A DNA stretch of 64,000 bases. It comes from a virus. The notes under the pieces were generated by a model. It was not told the DNA's origin and searched no databases. It saw only the letters and a program-made list of their open reading frames with translations. This document shows, piece by piece, positions 19,202 to 25,297 of this stretch. Each line of letters opens with the position of its first letter. The stretch's first letter is position 1. A program made the translations under genes and the position numbers. The stretch is taken from positions 1 to 64,000 of the IMG/VR virus record IMGVR_UViG_3300033996_000957; one strand, 5' to 3'.

Positions 19202-19240
19202 AGAGTTGCAGAAAACGGAGTCCCCGATTCTTGCAACTCT
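19202..19240 (+). repeat. 39-bp dyad, copy 15 (last)
   Basis: Perfect arms, centre variant GGAGTCCCC. I see no copy to the right of this point. Confidence 0.9.
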
Positions 19241-19335
19241 TTTTCCTTGACAATCTTTTTCCACTTTTTGGCTTGACGCGCTTCGGACCCTATGCATGAC
19301 CCTGAAAGGTTTTTCACTTTTCTTTCACTTTCTAG

Positions 19336-19388
19336 GTGACAACGGAAGCGACCCGTGAGAGTCTTTCCTTGTCGCCAATCACGGCGAC
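19336..19388 (+). promoter_or_regulatory. Candidate promoter and leader hairpin
   Basis: GTGACA (19336-19341) and GAGTCT (19359-19364) with 17-bp spacing, then GTCGCC (19371-19376) pairing with GGCGAC (19383-19388). It parallels the module at 18809-18862. An alternative promoter is TTGGCT/TATGCA at 19268-19296. Confidence 0.4.
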
Positions 19389-19409
19389 GTTTTAAGAAAG
19401 CAACGCATC

Positions 19410-19850
19410 ATGATTGACACCACCACCATCCGCGCCGGTCGCCTCGCCACCATCCTCTTGACTGGCGAACACAAAATGAACAAGGGGGGCCGCGCTGGCG
19501 TTCCCCTGAACCCGCTCTTGGGTCGCGTGACCCGCGACCACCGCATCACGGTCACCGTGGCGGGGCCTGAGACATACTCCAACGTTTTAGAGGCCCGCAC
19601 AGGCGAGGCCCCCGCTGGCAAGGCCCCGTGGTTCACTTGGGTCAAGGATGGGTTGGTCATGCACAAGGAAAGCGGGGCCTTGTATCTGGCCGCCGTTCCT
19701 ACGTCCGCCAAGCGGGTCACCCGTTACCTTGTGGATGGCCGCGAAGCGACCCCCGAGGAACTCGCCACCATTCGCGACTATAGCCCCGACAAGGGGGAAC
19801 CGCAGTTCCTTTGCTTCGCGTTGGAAAACGTCGCCAATCTGGCCGACTGA
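19410..19850 (+). CDS. Hypothetical protein, GC-rich paralogue of the 17707 gene
   Basis: A 146-residue protein starting MIDTTTIRAGRLATILLTGE, then MNKGGRAGVPLNPLLGRVTR and PWFTWVKDGLVMHKESGALY. It aligns over its full length with the 17707-18144 product, and conserved MNKGGR, LGRVTR, ETY.N, PWF and KDGLV blocks point to the same fold. Third codon positions are dominated by G and C, opposite to the paralogue, so the copies probably have different recent histories. The function is unknown. Confidence 0.7.
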   Translation: MIDTTTIRAGRLATILLTGEHKMNKGGRAGVPLNPLLGRVTRDHRITVTVAGPETYSNVLEARTGEAPAGKAPWFTWVKDGLVMHKESGALYLAAVPTSAKRVTRYLVDGREATPEELATIRDYSPDKGEPQFLCFALENVANLAD

Positions 19851-19872
19851 TTCAAACGAAAGTCAAGCACAA

Positions 19873-19897
19873 CCCCCTCGAAAGAGGGGGCTTTTTC
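19873..19897 (+). terminator. Rho-independent terminator
   Basis: CCCCCTC (19873-19879), loop GAAA, GAGGGGG (19884-19890), then CTTTTTC. Confidence 0.9.
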
Positions 19898-20243
19898 TTG
19901 TCAAGATTGCCAAAGATTGCCCTTGACAGACCCCCCTAATTTTGAAAAGATCCTCGACCTCTTTTCTGAAAGTGGGGGGAGGGGGGATGAAAATCATTCT
20001 GCCCTTAATCTATAAAACCTTCTTTTATTAATATACCAATTAAAGAAGTCTATCTATTCTGCCCTTAATTTAATAAATACTTACTATCTCTATGTAATAA
20101 TATATATATCTCCATATAAGACCCCCCTATTTCTCAAAAAATAAGACCAAAAGCCAGACCCAAAAACTTTGCAAGGTCAAAAAATCCCCGGAGCCTCCCC
20201 TGAAAAATACCTTTTTTAGATATAGCTTGTGTAGATATATCTA
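19898..20243. other. Gene-free region closing the accessory island
   Basis: No gene is visible. TTCTGCCCTTAAT occurs twice (near 19996 and 20059) and AGACCCCCCTA twice (near 19928 and 20119). The region switches from GC-rich to very AT-rich. No clear promoter for the next gene; TAGATATATCTA lies just before its ATG. Confidence 0.5.
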
Positions 20244-20759
20244 ATGTTAATCAAATGTTCTGTCTGTGGGGTTGACAAAGAAGATACAGAGTTCAATAGA
20301 ATAAAAGGCAAGTGCAATACTTGTTGCTACTCCCAAGAATACAATAAAATTAAAGAAAAGATGGGAAACGTTGATGGAGGCGAGATAGTTTATCTCAAAA
20401 AAGTCATCTTAAGTAAAGCAAAAAAGCGTTCAAAAAAGAAAAATCTGGAATTCAACCTTACGCTGGGGGATTTAATAAACATTAAAAATAATACCTGCCC
20501 CATTTTAGGCCACGAAATCCTATACAAATCAGGCATCGACCACAGGAGATCAGCATCATTGGATAGAGTAGATCCAAATAAAGGATACATAAAAGGTAAC
20601 GTTAAAATAGTATCCTATGAGGGCAACTCCCTAAAGAATAGAAATAATTACCATTCCGCCGTTAAGATGCTGGAATATATAATACAAAATTCGCCGCCAG
20701 AAGATATGACCCCCGAAAAACAAGATAAATTACTTAATCTTCTTAAAAATTTTAATTAA
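20244..20759 (+). CDS. HNH-type endonuclease with N-terminal zinc finger
   Basis: A 171-residue protein. A zinc finger is formed by Cys5, Cys8, Cys24 and Cys27. The nuclease half reads CPILGHEI near residue 85, then SLDRVDPNKGYIKGNVKIVS near residue 105 and N-S-L-K, the pattern of a phage HNH subfamily in which the DRxD...GYxxGNV segment forms the metal-binding beta-beta-alpha core. It is probably a mobile homing-type nuclease. Its 3' end overlaps the convergent gene at 20730 by 30 bases. Confidence 0.75.
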   Translation: MLIKCSVCGVDKEDTEFNRIKGKCNTCCYSQEYNKIKEKMGNVDGGEIVYLKKVILSKAKKRSKKKNLEFNLTLGDLINIKNNTCPILGHEILYKSGIDHRRSASLDRVDPNKGYIKGNVKIVSYEGNSLKNRNNYHSAVKMLEYIIQNSPPEDMTPEKQDKLLNLLKNFN

Positions 20760-21071
20760 TTCTTGCTCAAATTCGGGGTCTTTACTATATTCTATATTTA
20801 TTTGTTTTGTATTTTCCTCTCCTTTAATTATAATACTAATATATGGTAAATCATATTTCGCACAAGTCATGGACGCGAGAGATACTAAACACGAATCGCA
20901 AATCTTTATTTGTTTACCGTCTTCTGCAAGCATATTAAAATAAACAAGTTTACGCACAGTGAAGAATAATAAATAATCTTGTTTACTATATGACAGTTCG
21001 CAACCCTCACAGCAAATCTTCTTTCTGCAAGTCTTAGGGTTTACAACTGTAACATTTAATTTATTCTTCAT
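20730..21071 (-). CDS. Cys-rich hypothetical protein
   Basis: A 113-residue basic protein starting MKNKLNVTVVNPKTCRKKIC, then CEGCELSYSKQDY and IKICDSCLVSL. The CxxC pairs suggest a zinc site. No family is recognised. It is one of only two minus-strand genes between 19.9 and 64 kb, and both flank the PhoH gene. Its tail overlaps the HNH gene. Confidence 0.55.
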   Translation of the reverse strand: MKNKLNVTVVNPKTCRKKICCEGCELSYSKQDYLLFFTVRKLVYFNMLAEDGKQIKICDSCLVSLASMTCAKYDLPYISIIIKGEENTKQINIEYSKDPEFEQELIKIFKKIK

Positions 21072-21084
21072 TCTATATAATACA

Positions 21085-21102
21085 TGTAATTAAAATAATA
21101 AG
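21085..21102 (+). promoter_or_regulatory. Candidate late promoter
   Basis: TGTAATTAAAATAATAAG lies upstream of the PhoH gene. It matches the GTGTA-(A/T)-ATTAG/AATAAG motif seen before several structural genes, with no -35 box. Confidence 0.4.
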
Positions 21103-21112
21103 GCTAATTAAA

Positions 21113-21835
21113 ATGTCAAAAAAAGATAATTCCCCACATGTCGCGCAAAAAGACAAGGTAAAAGACGATTTCGAAATTCGTAAATTAAAATGGACCCCAA
21201 AACAAGAGGAAATTATTGCTGCTGCTTTAGACAAAAGCACTAATATTATTATTCTTGATGGGCTTCCCGGCACAGCTAAAACGCTATTGAGCGTTTATTG
21301 CTCATTAGAGCTACTAAAAGCTAAAAAGATATCCGATATTGTATATATCCGATCTCTAATTCAAAGCACAGATGGTCAAACTGGCTTCTTAACTGGCGAT
21401 CTAGACGAAAAAACCTTCTTCTATAATGTACCTCTATTTGATAAGCTGGAAGAATTACTAAATAAGTCCAGCATCGAATTACTAAATAAGCAAGAAAGGA
21501 TTAAAACATATCCTGTTTCTCTACTTCGCGGCTATACCTTCAATGTTAATTCCGTTATTTTGGATGAAGGTCAGAACATGATGTTCGATTCTCTTGTAAC
21601 TGCTGCTACCCGTATGGGCAAGTTTAGCAAACTGTTTATTTGCGGTGATACCATCATGCAAAATGACTTAGGCAAGAAGTCTGGCTTTAAAGAATTTTGT
21701 GATATCTTCCAAGATCAAGATAGCAAAGATCATGGTATTCAATATTTTAAACTTGGACCAGAAGATATTATGAGAAGTGGAATTACTCGCTTTATCGTTG
21801 ATAAGATTACTAAATATAAATCAATTATTCATTAA
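21113..21835 (+). CDS. phoH: PhoH-like ATPase
   Basis: A 240-residue protein. Walker A is GLPGTAKT (residues 50-57), followed by YIRSLIQSTDGQTGFLTGDL, Walker B VILDEGQN near residue 148, and FICGDTIMQNDLG. This is the PhoH-like P-loop fold, common in large phages and thought to act in RNA or nucleotide metabolism; the exact role is unsettled. It is transcribed on the plus strand between two minus-strand genes and is the first gene carrying the candidate late-promoter motif. Confidence 0.9.
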   Translation: MSKKDNSPHVAQKDKVKDDFEIRKLKWTPKQEEIIAAALDKSTNIIILDGLPGTAKTLLSVYCSLELLKAKKISDIVYIRSLIQSTDGQTGFLTGDLDEKTFFYNVPLFDKLEELLNKSSIELLNKQERIKTYPVSLLRGYTFNVNSVILDEGQNMMFDSLVTAATRMGKFSKLFICGDTIMQNDLGKKSGFKEFCDIFQDQDSKDHGIQYFKLGPEDIMRSGITRFIVDKITKYKSIIH

Positions 21836-22100
21836 ACTTTTGCTTCATCCTTTGATGAATAAGTCTTGATAAAGTATTAGCGCATTTAGTCACTTTTGTT
21901 TCGGACTCATGCCAGAAGAATGCGTGTAATACTTCATGTATTAGAATATTGATCGTTTTTTGCTTGGTTAGAGTTGGGTCAATTTTAATCTTTGGGTTTT
22001 CCATCTCTGGAGAGTCGCATATGCCATAGCACCCTCTAGGAGGTTTAACCCAATTGATGAAATACTCAACTTTTTCGTAATTTTTAAACGAATACTTCAT
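21825..22100 (-). CDS. Zincin-like protein (HExxH)
   Basis: A 91-residue protein with ILIHEVLHAFFWHESE. His55, Glu56 and His59 form the HExxH zinc motif, with His64 nearby. Small phage proteins of this type look like truncated metallopeptidases; their substrate is unknown. The 3' end overlaps the convergent PhoH gene by 11 bases, and the gene sits alone on the minus strand. Confidence 0.65.
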   Translation of the reverse strand: MKYSFKNYEKVEYFINWVKPPRGCYGICDSPEMENPKIKIDPTLTKQKTINILIHEVLHAFFWHESETKVTKCANTLSRLIHQRMKQKFNE

Positions 22101-22158
22101 TCTATTACAATTACACTTGCTTTTTTACTGTTACTAAACTATAATAAATTAATGAATT

Positions 22159-22560
22159 ATGCAAAAAATTTACTGCTCCAAATGTGGAAGTCCTAATTTA
22201 TACACGCAAGCAAAACCAAAATTTTGTTCCGCTTGCGCTAATCCATTCTATGGCGTTGTCGTAGAAAAACCACAAGATAAAAAGGTAAAAGAAAATAAAG
22301 TCCGCGCTCAGGAAGAGTACGATGAGCAAGACGATGATGAAGGCGAAGAGGAGCAAGAGTCAACTCCTATTCCTGAGTTAACAGGAGGACTAGATGTTGA
22401 TATTGAATTTGATGCGCCAAGAAAAGAATCTCTTTCTAAGATTGCTGGAACTGTTCCAGATCAATTTCTTCAAGGCGTAGAGAGAACAGGGCAAAGCATC
22501 TCTAGCAAAGAGATGATGAAAATATTTAAACAAGAAGCCGGTACATTAAGGCAAAAATAA
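22159..22560 (+). CDS. Zinc-ribbon protein with acidic linker
   Basis: A 133-residue protein. A four-Cys ribbon is visible at the N-terminus (YCSKCGSPN and FCSACANPF). A very acidic stretch follows (QDDDEGEEEQE, residues 57-67), then a conserved-looking C-terminal helix region. It ends one base before the sigma-like gene. An accessory role in late transcription is possible from position only. Confidence 0.6.
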   Translation: MQKIYCSKCGSPNLYTQAKPKFCSACANPFYGVVVEKPQDKKVKENKVRAQEEYDEQDDDEGEEEQESTPIPELTGGLDVDIEFDAPRKESLSKIAGTVPDQFLQGVERTGQSISSKEMMKIFKQEAGTLRQK

Positions 22561-22561
22561 A

Positions 22562-23254
22562 ATGGCTCATAAAGTCCAAAAAGAATCATTTGAAAAGAAC
22601 ATTGCTATAATAGACGAAGAAATTCGCAAACGCAAGAACAAGTGGAACCTTGCTGCATTGTCTTGGATTGATTTCGAGGACGTTGAGCAGATACTAAGGA
22701 TTCATATTTACAAAAAATGGACTTTATATGATCCAAAGAAGCCTCTTGCTCCTTGGCTAAACATTATCATTTCTAATCAAATAAAGAACATCATAAGAAA
22801 CAACTATGGCAATTATGCTAGACCTTGTTTGAAGTGTGCGGCGGCAGAATGGGATGACTCTTGTTCAATATATGGTGAACAGTGCAAGAAATGCCCCTTA
22901 TATGCTCATTGGGAGAATAATAAAAAAGACGCTTTCAATACAAAGGTAACTCTTCCTCTCGAAAATCATATTAAAGAAGTTCATGACATGACAAACGAAG
23001 GCTTTGACCTTTTGAGAAGCACTCAGAGTTTATCGTCAGCACTAAAGAAAGTATTAAAGCCAGCAGAGTGGGTTGTTTACGAGATGCTTTGTCTAAGAAA
23101 TAAAAGAGAAGAAGAAGTGGCAAAAGTATTGGGTTTTAAGACTACTGAAAAAAATCGTTCCCCCGGTTACAAGCAAATAAAGAATCTTAAACGTTCCATT
23201 ATAGTCAAAGCTAAGAAGTGCATTGTAAATGGAGAAGTAGAAATTTATGTCTGA
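22562..23254 (+). CDS. Sigma-factor-like protein (possible late sigma)
   Basis: A 230-residue protein. Residues 38-77 (DFEDVEQILRIHIYKKWTLY, then DPKKPLAPWLNIIISNQIKN) match sigma-70 region 2, which binds core polymerase and the -10 element. The C-terminal part (EVAKVLGF...KQIKNLKRSI) resembles a region 4 helix-turn-helix. Between them a Cys cluster (CLKC...CSIYGEQCKKC) may bind metal. T4-type phages use the sigma-like gp55 for late genes; a similar job is plausible here. It overlaps the next gene by 8 bases. Confidence 0.65.
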   Translation: MAHKVQKESFEKNIAIIDEEIRKRKNKWNLAALSWIDFEDVEQILRIHIYKKWTLYDPKKPLAPWLNIIISNQIKNIIRNNYGNYARPCLKCAAAEWDDSCSIYGEQCKKCPLYAHWENNKKDAFNTKVTLPLENHIKEVHDMTNEGFDLLRSTQSLSSALKKVLKPAEWVVYEMLCLRNKREEEVAKVLGFKTTEKNRSPGYKQIKNLKRSIIVKAKKCIVNGEVEIYV

Positions 23255-24365
23255 AAATGGAAACCAGCCTCAAGAACTTAATGATCAACAGAGATTGGCG
23301 ATTTTAAATGAGTGGAACAATCGCCCTACTAATCCTCCTTCTTTGCTTGAACTTGTCAGGCTTGCTTTTCCTAACGTTGATGGCGCAGACGGTAGAAGTT
23401 GGCACGGTAAAAAAGTCAAAGAGTTCTTGTCAACAAGACAAATTAAAGCAAGAGCTTCATACGAATACTTAGCAAAAGATAAAATTGAACTATCTCCAGA
23501 CCAAAGAGAATTTATTGCTAATAATGCTGGTTCAATGGGCGCACTTGAGATCACTAAGAGTATTTTTAATAATCAAAATCTTACTAGTCTCAGTCAAGAG
23601 ACTCGTACTGTTATTGATTTCATTAAAACACTTGACCAGAAAGTAATTCAAGCAGGTCCAGTTTCTCAGAGAGAAGTAGAGAGCCTTTCTGACTCTGAAT
23701 ATATGCCGCCAAAGACATTTGAGCGGATGTTGTTTCGCATAAATAAATATGTTCACGAAGGTATTGATAAAGATAAAGTAACTTCACGCCAGAAAGCTGC
23801 TATTAATGCTATTATTGGCTACATGCACACTTATCGTTTCTTGCATCAGATAAATAGTTATACTTCTAACATTGATCGTGAATTATTTGAAAGCTCATTT
23901 GTCCGTTATACGTTTGATAAGCCAGATCTCACTCAAGAAGAAGTAGACCAATATATTGTATTGGCTACTGAAGTAGTAATCTCGGCTAATATTCAAGAAA
24001 CAATTCAAACTTTACAAGATCAGATTGATGTAGAAGTAGATGGTGGCGGCAAAATTCCAATGGGTCTTATTGAAGCAATTAGCGGAGCAAGAGATGAGTA
24101 TAATCAATCTACTATTCGCCAACAAAAGCTTCTAAATGACCTCAAAGTAAAGCGCAGTGATCGCCTTAGCAAGCAAATAAAAGAAAACGCCAGCATTCTT
24201 AATCTTGTTCAGATGTGGAAAGAAGAAGAGTCCCGCGCTCAACTACTAAAGCTTGCCGAAAGAAGAAAAGCGATGGTTAAAAACGAGATCGACAGGCTTT
24301 CTACAATGGACGAAATCAAATGTCGTATCTTGGGAATTTCAGAAGACGAGGTGCTAAATGGCTGA
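23247..24365 (+). CDS. Hypothetical protein, possible small terminase
   Basis: A 372-residue, mostly helical protein. The N-terminus (LNDQQRLAILNEWNNRPTNP, then SLLELVRLAFP and WHGKKVKEFL) looks like a DNA-binding helix-turn-helix, and the C-terminal ~100 residues are coiled coil. It lies two genes before the large terminase, a usual place for the small subunit that recognises phage DNA. No sequence signature proves this. It overlaps both neighbours by 8 bases. Confidence 0.6.
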   Translation: MSENGNQPQELNDQQRLAILNEWNNRPTNPPSLLELVRLAFPNVDGADGRSWHGKKVKEFLSTRQIKARASYEYLAKDKIELSPDQREFIANNAGSMGALEITKSIFNNQNLTSLSQETRTVIDFIKTLDQKVIQAGPVSQREVESLSDSEYMPPKTFERMLFRINKYVHEGIDKDKVTSRQKAAINAIIGYMHTYRFLHQINSYTSNIDRELFESSFVRYTFDKPDLTQEEVDQYIVLATEVVISANIQETIQTLQDQIDVEVDGGGKIPMGLIEAISGARDEYNQSTIRQQKLLNDLKVKRSDRLSKQIKENASILNLVQMWKEEESRAQLLKLAERRKAMVKNEIDRLSTMDEIKCRILGISEDEVLNG

Positions 24366-25296
24366 GACCTGCAAAATATGTCAAAAAGTTTATGAAGCTG
24401 ATGTAGATTTTAATCGCCATCTCAAAGCTCATAAAATAAGAGTAATTGAATATTATCAACAGCAATTGCCTCGCTATGATCTCTTCGATAATTCTATTAT
24501 CAATTATAAAAATAAAGAACAGTATTTCTCTACTGACTTTAACAATAAAAACAATCTTAAAAACTGGCTCAAAGCTCAGTCTCTAGAGAAACAGCAAGAG
24601 TACTGTAGAAACTTTTTAGTTAAACGCAAAGAAAAGAAAAATCTAGAATATACTCCTTCTCAAGTTGAGTTAAGGAGCGTTTTAAGTCCAAGTGTTATTT
24701 ATTTGCAAGAAATTTTTGGTGACTACTATAAACTCGCTGAAGAAATTGGATTTAAAAATAAATATGTATATCCAAAGAGCTTGGAGAATCTTCCCAAGCT
24801 ACAAACCAAAGACTCAATAATTTATATCGATACCCGCGAACAGAAACCATTTATATTTAATATGGCTTCTGAAGTTCGCACTCTTAAATTTGGTGATTAT
24901 GGATTTAGCCATCCAAGTTATGATGGCAAACTTTACTTTGAGAGAAAGTCTATCTCTGATTTTATAGGAACTTTGAGTGCTGGGTATGAAAGATTCTGTC
25001 GAGAGATTGAAAAAGCCAGCGAAGCAAAAGCTAACATGGTTATTATCGTTGAGGAAAGCTTAAACAATACACTCTCATTTAACTATTTACCTCATGTGTA
25101 TAAGAAAGCAACGAAGGTAAATCCTGAGTTCATTTTTCACAACGTTAGAGAGCTAATACAAAAATATCCACACGTTCAATTCCTATTTGCAAAGGGACGC
25201 AAGGAATCTGTCAGAATTATTGAGAAGATGTTCTCAACTGATGAGAACTTTTTTAAATACGATCTACAACTTTGCTACGATCTAAAGATGTTATAA
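24358..25296 (+). CDS. ERCC4-type nuclease with C2H2 zinc finger
   Basis: A 312-residue protein. A C2H2 finger starts it (CKICQKVYEADVDFNRHLKA, with a final HKI). The nuclease part has IIYIDTREQKPFIF near residue 155, LKFGDYGF near 178 and ERKSISDFIGTL near 194, the D...GDY...ERK-D signature of XPF/ERCC4 nucleases that cut branched DNA. It ends one base before the large terminase. It may clear branched replication intermediates before packaging, an inference from position and family. Confidence 0.8.
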   Translation: MAETCKICQKVYEADVDFNRHLKAHKIRVIEYYQQQLPRYDLFDNSIINYKNKEQYFSTDFNNKNNLKNWLKAQSLEKQQEYCRNFLVKRKEKKNLEYTPSQVELRSVLSPSVIYLQEIFGDYYKLAEEIGFKNKYVYPKSLENLPKLQTKDSIIYIDTREQKPFIFNMASEVRTLKFGDYGFSHPSYDGKLYFERKSISDFIGTLSAGYERFCREIEKASEAKANMVIIVEESLNNTLSFNYLPHVYKKATKVNPEFIFHNVRELIQKYPHVQFLFAKGRKESVRIIEKMFSTDENFFKYDLQLCYDLKML

Positions 25297-25297
25297 T

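Noticed and set aside
8315-19240. CRISPR array
   Set aside because: The repeats are far apart and the intervals hold genes, promoters and terminators, not uniform spacers. No cas genes are present.
8315-19240. Integron attC sites and gene cassettes
   Set aside because: The arms do not fit the RYYYAAC/GTTRRRY core, cassette genes point both ways with their own promoters, and no integron integrase is in the window. Other recombinases remain possible.
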